Of a DNA stretch of 64,000 bases, positions 1-10,595 are shown in pieces; position 1 is the stretch's first letter; each line of letters starts with the position of its first letter. Origin of the DNA: Massilia brevitalea (GTDB lineage Bacteria > Pseudomonadota > Gammaproteobacteria > Burkholderiales > Burkholderiaceae_D); contig NZ_JAULSI010000006.1 of NCBI RefSeq assembly GCF_030711405.1, positions 71,390 through 135,389 on the forward strand, written 5' to 3'. A program made the position numbers and the translations under genes. The notes below the pieces were generated by a model. That model was given only the letters and a program-made list of their open reading frames with translations. It was not told the origin of the DNA and did not search any database.

Positions 1-1679
<1,679 letters not shown>

Positions 1680-1683
<4 letters not shown>

Positions 1684-2867
1684 GACATGTCTCCCGCCAG
1701 GTCGAAGATCGGCATGTAGAGCAGCACCACGATGGCGCCCACCACCAGGCCGATGGCCGCCATCAGGAGCGGCTCGAAGGTGCGCGTGAAACGGTCGATC
1801 CAGCGGCTGATCTCGCCGTCGTAGAAGGCGGCCGATTGCGTGAGCATCGGCCCCATGTCGCCGGTGCGCTCGCCCACGCGCAGCATGCGCAGCGAGATCG
1901 GCGTAGTGAGCCCATGCGCTTCGAAGGCATCCGACAGGGGGCGGCCCGATTCGATGGCGGCGCGCGCCTGCGCCAGCGACTGGCGCAGCGCCGGCGAGAC
2001 CATCGACTGCACGGTCTCGATGGCGTTGACGATGGTGATGCCGCCCTCGCTCAGCATGCCGAGCGTGAGATACAGGCGCGACAGCTCGTAGATGCGCGCG
2101 CGTTCGCCGATACCGGGCAGGCGCGCCAGCAGGCGCGCAAGGCCGCCGCTCCTGAGCAGGCGGCGCGCGCCTGCGATGGCCAGCGCCAGCAGCGCCAGCG
2201 CGCAGAACAGGATGGGCATGCCGTGGCTGGACGCGAACTGTCCCCACTCCAGCAGCAGCTGCGACATCCACGGCAGGTTGCGCCCCGCGCCCTGGTAGAC
2301 CTCGGCGAAGCGCGGCACCACGTAGCCGATCAGGAAAGCGCTGACGCCGCCGCCCACGCACAGCAGGATCACCGGGTAGATCGAGGCGCTGACGATCTTC
2401 GCGCGCACGGTGTCGATGCGCTGCTGGTAGTCGATGTAGCGCGCCAGCGCGCGCGGCAGATCGCTGGTGCCTTCGGCGGCGCGCACGATGCCGACGTACA
2501 GCGGCGGGAACAGCGCGGGCTGGCTTGCCAGCACGCTGGAAAAGCGCTTGCCCTCGCGCAGGCCGGCCAGCAGGCGCTCGAGCACCACGCGCGCGGCCGG
2601 GTTGGCTTCCTTTTCCAGCAGCGCTTCCAGGCCTTCGACGATGCCCAGGCCCGCCTTCAGCAGCGCCAGCAGCTCCTGGCTGAACAGGACGATGGAGAGC
2701 TTGCCGCCGCGCGCGCGCTGCAAACGATGACCGCCGGCCGGCTCGACCGCGCTGACGTGCAGGCCGCGCAGTTCAACCTGGCGGCGCGCGTCGGCTTCGT
2801 CGAGCGCGTCGACGACGACGCTGGCGATCGACAGGTCGGACGCGAGGGTGCGTACTGCAAACTGCAT
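1680..2867 (-). CDS. gspF: Type II secretion inner membrane platform protein GspF
   Basis: A 395-residue polytopic inner membrane protein with two T2SF domains (about residues 60-185 and 265-390), the size and layout of GspF. It forms the membrane platform that couples the GspE ATPase to the pseudopilus. Strongly hydrophobic segments lie near residues 165-190, 215-235 and 370-390. Its stop codon overlaps the gspE start, so the two are probably translationally coupled. Only about 36 bp separate it from gspG upstream, consistent with one operon. Confidence 0.95.
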
Positions 2868-2903
2868 GAAGACGTGCCCGGATAGGTGGAATGGGGAGCC
2901 GGA

Positions 2904-3344
2904 TCAGAGCGAGGAGATGTCGGCGTTGTCGCCGCTACCGCCTGGCTGGCCGTCCTTGCCGAACGAGACAATCTCGTATTCTCCCTTGGCGCCCGGCGAA
3001 CGGTATTGATATGCGTGGCCCCACGGGTCGGCCGGTACGCCCTTCTTCAGGTAGGGGCCATTCCACTTGGCGCCGGCGCTGGCCGGGGCGGTCATCAGGG
3101 CGGCCAGGCCTTCTTCGCCGCTCGGGTAGCGGCCGACGTCGAGGCGGTAGGTGTCGAGCGACTTCTCGAAGGCGTCGATCTGGGCTTTCGCAATCGTCAC
3201 TTCCGACTTGCCGAGCTGGCTGAAATACTTGGGGCCGACATAGGCTGCGAGCAGGCCGATGATCACGATGACCACCAGCAGTTCGAGCAAGGTGAAACCT
3301 TGTGCGCGCTTGCCACGGGATCCGACGAACATTGCTTCAGCCAT
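2904..3344 (-). CDS. gspG: Type II secretion major pseudopilin GspG
   Basis: A 146-residue major pseudopilin. The prepilin peptidase site is RAQG|FTLLEL with Phe at mature position 1 and Glu at position 5, followed by a long hydrophobic helix. The C-terminal part carries the conserved GspG elements RYPSGEEGL and WGHAYQY, with acidic residues expected to bind calcium. I chose the ATG at 3344 because an AGGAG lies 8 bases upstream and the resulting leader is short; a longer frame extends upstream without support. It is the first gene of the G-F-E cluster. Confidence 0.94.
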   Translation of the reverse strand: MAEAMFVGSRGKRAQGFTLLELLVVIVIIGLLAAYVGPKYFSQLGKSEVTIAKAQIDAFEKSLDTYRLDVGRYPSGEEGLAALMTAPASAGAKWNGPYLKKGVPADPWGHAYQYRSPGAKGEYEIVSFGKDGQPGGSGDNADISSL

Positions 3345-3518
3345 CCAACACACTCCTGGTTCGGCCGGGGCGGCCGCATCCGTGCAGACTATCATGGTGG
3401 TGTCTGCGAGGCAACGCAAAAGCTTGCCAGGTGCTGCCGGCGCGGCAATGTCAGAGCATTTGTCGGTTTGTCACACGCCTGTCATGGTGGTCGACTACGG
3501 CGACATCGGCCCTCGCCT

Positions 3519-4568
3519 TCATTCCGGAATCCTCGCGAATGGCGCAGGACTCCATTCCGGCGCATGGGCTTGCCCCAGCAAGGCGCACACCAGTTCGCCC
3601 AGATCGGCGCCCAGGCAGTCGCGTGCCGCCTGCGCACCGCCATCAGCGTGATGCGCCGCCAGCACGAACGGCCGGAACGCCGCCCAATCCTTGGCCATGT
3701 ACGCCACCAGGATGCGCGCCAGGTCGTAGGACAGCAGATTGCCGTCGTCCAGCCGCTGGAACGCATGCCCGGACCAGAATTCCCGGATGGTCGCCTCGCT
3801 CCAGAAGGCGAGTTGCATGCCGCGCAGTTCCTGGGGCGTATGGACCGATCCCTGCACCCCGGTCAGGCGCTGTTCGGTATTCACGGCCAAGCCCTCGTTC
3901 AGCCAGAGCGGAATCGGCAGGTGCGCGAGGCAGCCGTGCGTCATTTCGTGGGCGATGACGGGCTCGATGGCGCTCAGGTCGCGCCTGACGGTGACGAAAT
4001 GGCCGCAACCGCCATTGATGTACATGCCGCCGCTGTTGGCGAATTCGCCGCCTCCGGGATACGCATGCGACACATAGCGGTAATAGGAATCCTCGTCGTC
4101 GAACACGATCAGGATGTCCTTGCCCTCGGGCGTTACCTGGGCAATGCCGTCGAGCGTGCGGACGACGCGCTTGAGCGTGCGCTCCATGAAGCCGAGCGCG
4201 GCATTTGCGACATTGTCTTCCAGCGCAGCCAGCAACAGGCAGTTCCCGGATTCCGTCAGCCGGAAGCCGGCGCCGAGCGCATCGCGCAGGTGCAGCAGCC
4301 AGGCGCGTTCGATGGCGATCCAGGCCGACGCCTGTTCCTCGGCTGGGAGTACGTCGACCCAGCGGGCGGCCGCCGCCCAATCCATGATGGGATAGCCCTG
4401 CTGTCCCCAGCAATGTTCGGCAACGCGAAACGCAGGTGCACTGCCGCTTGCTACCTCGAGCGGTGCGGCCACCGCATGCTGCACCACCGGCGGCGCCGCC
4501 GGGGCGCGTGCGGCACGCGCGCCGAACAGGTTGCGCAGGCGCGTCAGCATGCCGCCTCGCGCCGCCAT
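3519..4568 (-). CDS. Predicted gluzincin-type metallopeptidase, function unknown
   Basis: A 349-residue protein with a zinc peptidase signature HEMTH at residues 207-211 and a downstream LNEG with Glu225 as likely third ligand, the arrangement seen in peptidase MA-like proteins. There is no convincing signal peptide; residues 1-45 are Ala/Pro/Arg-rich and probably disordered. The start is uncertain between Met1 and Met7 (ATG at 4550, which has a GAGG close upstream). The substrate is unknown. It precedes gspG on the same strand but is separated from it by 174 bp, so a link with secretion is only positional. Confidence 0.7.
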   Translation of the reverse strand: MAARGGMLTRLRNLFGARAARAPAAPPVVQHAVAAPLEVASGSAPAFRVAEHCWGQQGYPIMDWAAAARWVDVLPAEEQASAWIAIERAWLLHLRDALGAGFRLTESGNCLLLAALEDNVANAALGFMERTLKRVVRTLDGIAQVTPEGKDILIVFDDEDSYYRYVSHAYPGGGEFANSGGMYINGGCGHFVTVRRDLSAIEPVIAHEMTHGCLAHLPIPLWLNEGLAVNTEQRLTGVQGSVHTPQELRGMQLAFWSEATIREFWSGHAFQRLDDGNLLSYDLARILVAYMAKDWAAFRPFVLAAHHADGGAQAARDCLGADLGELVCALLGQAHAPEWSPAPFARIPE

Positions 4569-4598
4569 TCGGCAGGTTCAGGCGTGAAGAACAAGCGT

Positions 4599-5033
4599 TT
4601 ATTGCGCCGAGACGGCATCGGTCAACTGGCAGGTCCCTGCCCGGCAAGCCGCCGCCGGCGGTGCGATGGCGCGGCAGTCGGAGACCATGCCGGAACGCGT
4701 ATTGCTCGCCTGCTGCTCGCTGCGGTGGCGGTCGGCCAGGGCCTGCAGTTCGGCGCCGGAGGTCCTGGCATTCGACCAGGCCAGGTAGCTGGCCGGCCCG
4801 CCGCAGGGACGTGCGCCCACGGGCAGGACCTGGCATTGCTGGTCGGAGGTGCATTCGGCCTTGCCGATCAGACCGCTGATCTGGCCCAGCGTGCCACTCG
4901 CGCCAGGTGCGGACACGGCCGGCTGGACAACCTGCGGCGTGGCCGGAAGTGGGGCTGGAGACTCGGCTGGCGCGTCGGCCCGGGTCGTGCAGGCCGCGCA
5001 GGCCAGCAATGAAAGAAGAACAAGTTTTCGCAT
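4599..5033 (-). CDS. Small cysteine-containing lipoprotein, unknown function
   Basis: A 144-residue predicted outer-membrane or periplasmic lipoprotein. It opens MRKLVLLSLLACAACTT, a lipoprotein signal peptide with the acylated Cys in an ACAAC context. After a Pro/Ala-rich linker comes a compact domain with six Cys residues (in ECTSDQQC, ARPCGG, SDCRAI and ACRAGTC), suggesting three disulfides. The ATG at 5033 was preferred over an ATG nine codons upstream because it starts directly at the signal peptide. I do not recognise the family. It lies 30 bp upstream of the metallopeptidase gene and may be cotranscribed with it. Confidence 0.6.
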   Translation of the reverse strand: MRKLVLLSLLACAACTTRADAPAESPAPLPATPQVVQPAVSAPGASGTLGQISGLIGKAECTSDQQCQVLPVGARPCGGPASYLAWSNARTSGAELQALADRHRSEQQASNTRSGMVSDCRAIAPPAAACRAGTCQLTDAVSAQ

Positions 5034-5365
5034 CGGCTCATCATACGCTTGTGCCATCAATGGTCAAGCACGAACGATTTGCTTGGGAAGAGACGGCATG
5101 TTTCATTTACTTCGCCTTCCTGAGGCGCTAACAGCCGTAGCACACGCTGTGGCACGGATGCGACGAGGTGGCAGCAATCGTTCTATGGCGCATCTGATAT
5201 TTCTCGTAGGATATTTCCCACAATCACCATTCATCTGCGCCTATCCTGATGCCTTCTTGCGTTCATAATCTTTTATCTTCGCCCATTTTTACGAAAATAA
5301 ATTGATTCAAGGAAAAATTTGAGGCTACAATCGTTTCATCGACTGACGAGCCTGCTTCTTCCACC
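5034..5365. other. Intergenic region between divergent lipoprotein genes
   Basis: A 332 bp region that is clearly more AT-rich than its surroundings. It contains a good sigma-70 type promoter for the rightward gene (5302-5331). I see no RNA gene, repeat or convincing promoter for the leftward gene. Confidence 0.5.
5302..5331 (+). promoter_or_regulatory. Candidate sigma-70 promoter of the small lipoprotein gene
   Basis: TTGATT (5302-5307) and TACAAT (5326-5331) are separated by 18 bp, a close match to the -35/-10 consensus. It lies 35 bp upstream of the ATG at 5366. Confidence 0.5.
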
Positions 5366-5671
5366 ATGCATACCCAATACATTCGCACCATTCTCGCCGC
5401 TTCCCTGTTTGCCGCCTTCCTCAGCGCCTGCGGCGGCGCGGCAAGCGACACGGCCGGCGCACCAATCCAGACCGCCGCTGTCATCGCCTCTGTCGCCGTA
5501 TCTGCCGCCGCCACCCATGCCGTCGACCTCTCGGTCGATCCGGCCGCCGTCGGCCAGACCCCTGCCCCCGACTGCGCAGCCGACGGCTGCGCCGGCCTGC
5601 GCATTATCGACGGCAATGCCGAAGCTTTCCGCATCGACGCCATGCGCCGTGCAGCCCAGGACAATGGCTAA
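5366..5671 (+). CDS. Small putative lipoprotein, unknown function
   Basis: A 101-residue product with a lipoprotein signal peptide: a basic start, a hydrophobic stretch and the lipobox FLSAC with Cys at residue 22. The mature part is Ala-rich with one Cys pair (PDCAADGC) and no recognised domain. It has a plausible promoter and ends 24 bp before a strong bidirectional terminator, which supports expression. An overlapping open frame on the other strand (5263-5664) lacks such support. Confidence 0.55.
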   Translation: MHTQYIRTILAASLFAAFLSACGGAASDTAGAPIQTAAVIASVAVSAAATHAVDLSVDPAAVGQTPAPDCAADGCAGLRIIDGNAEAFRIDAMRRAAQDNG

Positions 5672-5694
5672 GCATCGACACGAAAACCGGCGCG

Positions 5695-5733
5695 AAAAAA
5701 GGCCCGCCCAGCTAAGCCGGGCGGGCCTTTTTT
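5695..5733. terminator. Bidirectional rho-independent terminator
   Basis: A perfect 9 bp GC stem (GGCCCGCCC / GGGCGGGCC) with a 9-base loop, flanked by six A on the left and six T on the right. It sits between two convergent genes and can end transcription from both sides. Confidence 0.9.
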
Positions 5734-5769
5734 ACGCCGGCACACCAGGCCGGCGGCATGCCGTAAGAC

Positions 5770-6354
5770 TTAAGGCATGCGGCGCTGGCGCAGCGTCCAG
5801 CCCAGCAGGATCAGGCCGGCCAGCAGCATGGCCATCGATGCCGGCTCCGGCACTTCGGCCACGCGGGCCACACCGTCGGCAGCCGACACGGTCACGCCGC
5901 TGCCCGGCATCAGGTCGAACTGCACCAGGTTGCCTTCCGCGCCCAGGTAGGTGGTGAAGAACTCGTCGTACAGCGCCACGCCCAGGGTCATGCCATCGCC
6001 TTCGCCGGCGAAGTCGAACATCACGTTAAAGCGGAACACGCCGCCCAGGTTCACGGCCTGCAGGTAGTCGTTGAAGAACACCGAGTTGCCGAAAAGGATG
6101 CCGGTGTCGCGGTCGCCGGTGACGTCGCCTTCAAGCCAGAAGTCGCCGAAGTCGCCGCTGAAGTTGCTCAGGTAGGCGGTGGCGGCGCCGGCCGACTCCA
6201 GGCCGAGGAAGGCGAAGTCGAGCATGCCGGTGCCACTCAGGCCCTGGGTGTCGATGGTGACCTGGTAGGTCGGGCCTGCCGAGGCGGCGCCGGCGCCGGT
6301 GACCAGCATCAGAGCCAGCATGGCACGGGCGAACAGGTTTTTCAGGTTAAACAT
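5770..6354 (-). CDS. PEP-CTERM surface protein
   Basis: A 194-residue exported protein. It has an N-terminal signal peptide ending near GAASA (about residue 27) and a C-terminal exosortase sorting signal: VPEPAS at about 168-173, a hydrophobic helix, then the basic tail RQRR. The middle is a beta-rich domain without Cys, of a type found only in PEP-CTERM proteins. It starts 17 bp after the nuclease stop codon, so the two are probably cotranscribed and exported together. An exosortase would cut at the PEP motif; the only exosortase in this window is XrtB, and PEP-CTERM proteins are often handled by XrtA encoded elsewhere. Confidence 0.88.
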   Translation of the reverse strand: MFNLKNLFARAMLALMLVTGAGAASAGPTYQVTIDTQGLSGTGMLDFAFLGLESAGAATAYLSNFSGDFGDFWLEGDVTGDRDTGILFGNSVFFNDYLQAVNLGGVFRFNVMFDFAGEGDGMTLGVALYDEFFTTYLGAEGNLVQFDLMPGSGVTVSAADGVARVAEVPEPASMAMLLAGLILLGWTLRQRRMP

Positions 6355-6371
6355 GGTTCGGTTCCTTAAAC

Positions 6372-9356
6372 TTAGAAAGAGCCCGAGAGCAGCTTGGCGT
6401 TGTAGCCGATGCCGACTTTCGATGGGTTGGTAAAGGTGGTGGTGACGGTGACCGATGCGCCAGGGGCCAGCGTGGTGTTCGCCAGCGTGATGTAAGGCGC
6501 GCCGTCAACGACGCCGTTCTTGTTGTCGAGCGTGACGCCGCCTGGCAAGCCTTGCAGCACCAGGTGCAGCGGACCGCTGATGGCCGCGCCGCTCGTGTTC
6601 TTCACCGTCACGCTGCCGCTGTACTTGCCGGTAACGCGGTTGACCACGATGCTCGACTTGGTCAGGGCCACCGATGCCGTGACGTCGGCATAGGGCGGCG
6701 CCAGGTTCAGGCTGACCACCACCGGGTCGTGGTCCGAGGCACGGTAAGCATTGCGCACGTACGGGTCCTCGGCGGTGTCGTTCAGGTTGTAGTCGATCGC
6801 GTCCGGTTCGTCGGCGTTGTTGTGCCACTCGGTCACGCCCGCCACCTGGCCCGACAGGCTGTTGCTGGCCAGCGCATGATCCAGGTAGCCGCTTTCGGCG
6901 CCGAACACGTACGAGTAAGGAATGCCTTGCGCACGCACGAAGCGCTCGATCTCGTTCACGTAGCCGCCCGCGTTCAGCAGGCGGATCGGGTCTTCATGGC
7001 CGTAGGCGTTCATGTCGCCCACCACCAGGATGTCGCTGTCGTTGGCGGCGCCCGCCACCAGCGGCAGGAAGTAGTCGCGCAGGCGGGCGGCCTGTTCGAC
7101 GCGGGTGGCATTCCAGCAGCCCTGGCCGTCGCCGCTGTCGGTATTGCCGGCGCCACCGCCGCAGCTGCCTTTCGATTTCAGGTGATTCACGACCAGCGAG
7201 AACTTGCCGCCGTTCGCAGCCTTGAAGGTCTGGGCGATCGGCGGACGGTTGTTGACGGCGTCGCCATCCGACAGTGCATTGCCCACCAGGCTGACCGCGC
7301 CCGGCTTGTAGATCATGGCCACGCGGATCGCGTCGGTGCCGGTGGTGGCCGGCTTTGGCACGACGGCATAGGTGCCGGCGCCGAGCTTGGCGTTGAGCTG
7401 CTCCACCAGGTAGGACGTGGTGGTATCGCCATTGTTCTCGATTTCCATCAGGCCGACGACATCGGCGTTGATGGCGCCCAGCGATTCGACGATCTTGTCG
7501 CGCTGGCGCACGAATTCGGCCAGGTTGTCGGCGCCGCGGCAGTTCGAGGCGCGCGTGGTGCCGCCGAGCGTGCAGCTCTGGCCGGTGCGGCCCCAGGCAT
7601 CGCCGCCATTCGTGAAGGTGGTGAAGAAATTCAGCACGTTGGCGCTGGCCACTTTCACATTACCCGCCGCCAGCACCGGCGCCGGGGTGCGCTCGTTGGT
7701 GCGCGAGAAGGTCGGGGCCACGGTCGGCTGCAGCTTGAAGGCCGCGCCGCCGCCGCCCTGGGCGCCGAAGTCGATCACGCCCGTCAGGTCGGTGACGGTG
7801 TCGCCGCTGCGCACGGTGCCGTCCGCGGCCAGGTAGGGGATCGTGGCGGGCGTCGTGAAGATATTGTCGTCGAGGACGATGACGTTGGCTGCGTTTTCCT
7901 GTGCCAGCGCACGCGCTTCGGCGGAACCTGCCGGGTAACGGTTGGTCGGGATTTCGCGGCGGCCGTTCGACAGCACCAGTTCGCCACGGTCGCCCAGGTA
8001 GGCGTTGCCGTTCACCGTCAGGGCATTCGTGAAGCGCACCAGCATGCCTTCCACGCGCGCCAGGTCGGTCGGCAGTTCGATATTCGTCGGGGCGACGCTG
8101 TAGCCGGCGCCGATTTTCGTGGTCGCAGTCAGGTCCTTGAATTCGGTATAGGAACGGGCGGCGCCGCTTGGCGTGTATTCGGTGACGGTGCCGGTGATGC
8201 GCACCAGGTCGCCCACGTTGACGCCGGCATTGTTGCTGAAGACGAAGATGCCGTCCGAGGTGGCCGGGTCGCCATCGCCGTTCGCGTCTTGCAGGAAGTA
8301 GCCGCTGCCGACCTTGTGGGTGACGACGCCTTGCGTGGTCTGCACGGTGTTGTTGTAGGCGCTCTTCGGGTTCGGACCCTGGATTTGCGGGATGGTCAAT
8401 TGGCCGGCCACGCTCACGGCGACGTTGCAGCTGGCATCCTGGCCGTCGTTGTTGGCGAAGGTAATCGTCAGCGGGTAGTTGCCTGCTGCCAGCGATGGGT
8501 CGATGTTCAGGGTAGCGTTGGCCGTGCCGCCGACCGCGCCGGCCGCGGTGAAGCTGCCGATGCTGATGCCGGGCACGGCGCCGGACGCGATGACGGCGCT
8601 GTTCACGATGCTGTCGCGGTCGCTTGCCGACAGGGCGGCAATGGCGCCGCTGCCGAATTCGGCCTGCACGCCGGCCGGGCAGCTGGTCACGATCTGGTAC
8701 ACGACCGGGCCACTGTTGCAGGCGTTCAGCGGCGAACTGGCGCGGCGCGGGCCAGCGACTTGCGCGGCGCTGAAATCGTTGCCGTTGTTGTCGGTGTCGA
8801 GGCAGCCGAGTTCGCCGCGCTGGATGGAATTCACGGTCGATGGCGCCGGGGCAGCGCTACTGCCCTCGAAGCGGTTGGCGGTGCCGAAGCCGACCATGTC
8901 GATCACGGCTTCGCCTTCGGGGGTGCTCATGGCCCGGGCGACGCTGGCCAGCGCCACCTTGCCGGTGGTAGCCGACAGCGCCAGGCCGCCCGAGGCGTCG
9001 CCTGGGCCGACGTCGCTGCCGGTGGCGGCTGTTTGTGCCGTCACGAGGTAATACTGGCCTGGCTGCAGGACCGTGTTCGTCGCGGCGATCACTGCCCAGC
9101 TGGTACCCGCTGCCGACTGGTACTGCACGCTCCAGCCACTCAGGTTGACCGGGGCGCTGCTGCGGTTGAACAGTTCGACGAAGTCCTTGTTCCAGAGCGC
9201 GCCGCCACTGCCGGCGCCGCCGTAGTACTGGCTGATGACCACATCGGCCGGCGCGGCCAGGGCCGGCGCCGACAGGCCCGTCAATAGTCCTGCCAACGAG
9301 GCGGCCAGGACGGTCAGTCGGCTGGCTGGGTGATTCCTTGCAACGTGCATTTTCAT
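6372..9356 (-). CDS. Extracellular endonuclease/phosphodiesterase, ExeM/NucH type
   Basis: A secreted nuclease of about 994 residues. After a signal peptide (cleavage near SAPALAA) come a lamin-tail domain (about 35-150), a beta-sandwich, an OB-fold region of the YhcR type (about 350-460, GYFLQDANGDGD), and an exonuclease-endonuclease-phosphatase domain (about 560-890) with catalytic motifs LMEIEN, NHLKSKG, GDMNAYG and SDHDPV. A C-terminal Ig-like domain of about 100 residues follows; there is no GlyGly-CTERM anchor. The start at 9356 has AGGA five bases upstream; 9350 and 9362 are alternatives. The likely role is degradation of extracellular DNA, for phosphate supply or biofilm turnover. A candidate Pho box lies upstream. 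Confidence 0.92.
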   Translation of the reverse strand: MKMHVARNHPASRLTVLAASLAGLLTGLSAPALAAPADVVISQYYGGAGSGGALWNKDFVELFNRSSAPVNLSGWSVQYQSAAGTSWAVIAATNTVLQPGQYYLVTAQTAATGSDVGPGDASGGLALSATTGKVALASVARAMSTPEGEAVIDMVGFGTANRFEGSSAAPAPSTVNSIQRGELGCLDTDNNGNDFSAAQVAGPRRASSPLNACNSGPVVYQIVTSCPAGVQAEFGSGAIAALSASDRDSIVNSAVIASGAVPGISIGSFTAAGAVGGTANATLNIDPSLAAGNYPLTITFANNDGQDASCNVAVSVAGQLTIPQIQGPNPKSAYNNTVQTTQGVVTHKVGSGYFLQDANGDGDPATSDGIFVFSNNAGVNVGDLVRITGTVTEYTPSGAARSYTEFKDLTATTKIGAGYSVAPTNIELPTDLARVEGMLVRFTNALTVNGNAYLGDRGELVLSNGRREIPTNRYPAGSAEARALAQENAANVIVLDDNIFTTPATIPYLAADGTVRSGDTVTDLTGVIDFGAQGGGGAAFKLQPTVAPTFSRTNERTPAPVLAAGNVKVASANVLNFFTTFTNGGDAWGRTGQSCTLGGTTRASNCRGADNLAEFVRQRDKIVESLGAINADVVGLMEIENNGDTTTSYLVEQLNAKLGAGTYAVVPKPATTGTDAIRVAMIYKPGAVSLVGNALSDGDAVNNRPPIAQTFKAANGGKFSLVVNHLKSKGSCGGGAGNTDSGDGQGCWNATRVEQAARLRDYFLPLVAGAANDSDILVVGDMNAYGHEDPIRLLNAGGYVNEIERFVRAQGIPYSYVFGAESGYLDHALASNSLSGQVAGVTEWHNNADEPDAIDYNLNDTAEDPYVRNAYRASDHDPVVVSLNLAPPYADVTASVALTKSSIVVNRVTGKYSGSVTVKNTSGAAISGPLHLVLQGLPGGVTLDNKNGVVDGAPYITLANTTLAPGASVTVTTTFTNPSKVGIGYNAKLLSGSF

Positions 9357-9426
9357 GGGCATCCTGATTGTGGTAGGGAAGCTAAGCGTTTTGTCTTTAC
9401 GGCTAATCATTTTATTATCAGAAACG

Positions 9427-9460
9427 ATAATAAAACCACAATTTGACAAGATAATGACAA
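9427..9460 (-). promoter_or_regulatory. Candidate Pho box and -10 element of the nuclease operon
   Basis: Read on the minus strand from 9460, TTGTCATTATCTTGTCAA consists of two 7-base direct repeats spaced by 4 bases, the PhoB half-site layout (consensus repeat CTGTCAT). Exactly 10 bases later is TATTAT (9432-9427), a good -10. The -10 lies inside a perfect inverted repeat TTTTATTATC / GATAATAAAA (9410-9419 and 9426-9435), which could be a second operator. Confidence 0.6.
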
Positions 9461-9553
9461 GCAATCGCTACCCCGGTGCGCGGCTGAGGTATCCCGACAA
9501 CATATGCACGTATATTGCGCAGCCTTGAGGCCTGCGCGGGCGATGGCGGTGCA

Positions 9554-10585
9554 TCAGCGCCGCCGGTAGGGAGCGGCCAGCGGCTCGCCGATGAACAGGC
9601 CGTGGGCCGGCCAGGCCACGCTCTTCCAGTAGGCTTCGATGGCGCTGTCGCCGCGCAGGTAATGGCGCAGCAGCACGGCCGGGTTCGGGAATTTCTGCCA
9701 GTGGCTGCAGGGCTCGCTGACGGTGCCGTAGCTGGCGGTGGCGCCGGCGTCCAGCCAGCGCAGGCTGCTCATCTGCCGGCTTCCCAGCAAATCGCCGCCA
9801 TACGAGGTCAGGTGGTCGGCCAGGGCGCCGGGCAGGAAATGCAGGGTCTCGAGCTTGTCGACGCTGGCCGTGCCAAGCTGGTACAGCATGACGTCGCGGG
9901 CGTTTTCCAGCGCCTCGGCCTGGAGGCGCTTGACGTCGAGCTGTTTCGCGACGAGGCGGCCGGCCGGCGGAAAAAACGCGGCGCGGCTGTTGCGCGCGGT
10001 TTCGCCGGTGGTGAGGTAATAGGCGCCCGCCGGCACCGGGCGAAAGCCGCTGGTCACGCCGCGGTCGACCACCTCCCTGGCTGCCGCTACCGATTCCGTG
10101 GGCAGCAGCATGGCCAGGCGCATGCCGTGGCTGGTGAATGGACGCCGGCTGGGCGCATTGAAATAGGCGCTGGGCTGGCCGGCGGCGCAGGTATCGCGGC
10201 ACAGGGCGGCGTCGAAGCCGAGGGTGTAGGCCCCGGTGATGCTGTTGCAGGCCACGGCGTACGGCGCGGTCCAGACCATCAGCACGGCCTCGATGCCGGG
10301 GCCGAGCTGGCTGTCGATTTCCTCCTTCAGCAGGCGAAAGCGCGCCGGCTCCAGGCTGCGCGGCTTGCCGGGGATGCGCACATGGACCACGTTCGCGGCC
10401 GGAATGCCGCGCCGCTCGCGGTAGTAGGCGGCCACGGCCACGCTGGCCGGGTCGGCGTCGTTGACCACGATGGCCAGCTGCGCCGGCCCCAGCGCGCCGG
10501 TGTCAAACGATGGCGCCTGCGCCAGCGCGGCGCCATGCAGGACCAGGAACAGCAAGAGCTGCGCCGTGCGCAGGAGCCGGGCCAT
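9554..10585 (-). CDS. TIGR03790 family protein, exosortase-associated, unknown function
   Basis: A 343-residue protein with a signal peptide (cleavage near LAQA, residue 24). It matches TIGR03790, an uncharacterised family described as occurring only in species that carry exosortases. Characteristic segments are VVNDADPASVAVAAYY (41-56), DHLTSYGGD (257-265), the stretch around EPC (291-293), and IGEPLAAPY near the end. His258 and Cys293 sit in the two best-conserved-looking blocks. The ATG at 10585 begins at the signal peptide; the frame open upstream is Arg-rich and unlikely. It starts 10 bp after the TLDc gene, so the two form a bicistron. Confidence 0.82.
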   Translation of the reverse strand: MARLLRTAQLLLFLVLHGAALAQAPSFDTGALGPAQLAIVVNDADPASVAVAAYYRERRGIPAANVVHVRIPGKPRSLEPARFRLLKEEIDSQLGPGIEAVLMVWTAPYAVACNSITGAYTLGFDAALCRDTCAAGQPSAYFNAPSRRPFTSHGMRLAMLLPTESVAAAREVVDRGVTSGFRPVPAGAYYLTTGETARNSRAAFFPPAGRLVAKQLDVKRLQAEALENARDVMLYQLGTASVDKLETLHFLPGALADHLTSYGGDLLGSRQMSSLRWLDAGATASYGTVSEPCSHWQKFPNPAVLLRHYLRGDSAIEAYWKSVAWPAHGLFIGEPLAAPYRRR

Positions 10586-10595
10586 GAGCCGGCCG

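Noticed and set aside
5263-5664. A 133-codon minus-strand frame opposite the small lipoprotein
   Set aside because: The plus-strand frame has a promoter, signal peptide, lipobox and terminator; this one has none.
6552-9287. A very long open frame on the plus strand opposite the nuclease gene
   Set aside because: It is the antisense shadow of a GC-rich gene with strong domain matches; its translation is Arg/His/Ala-rich without any family features.
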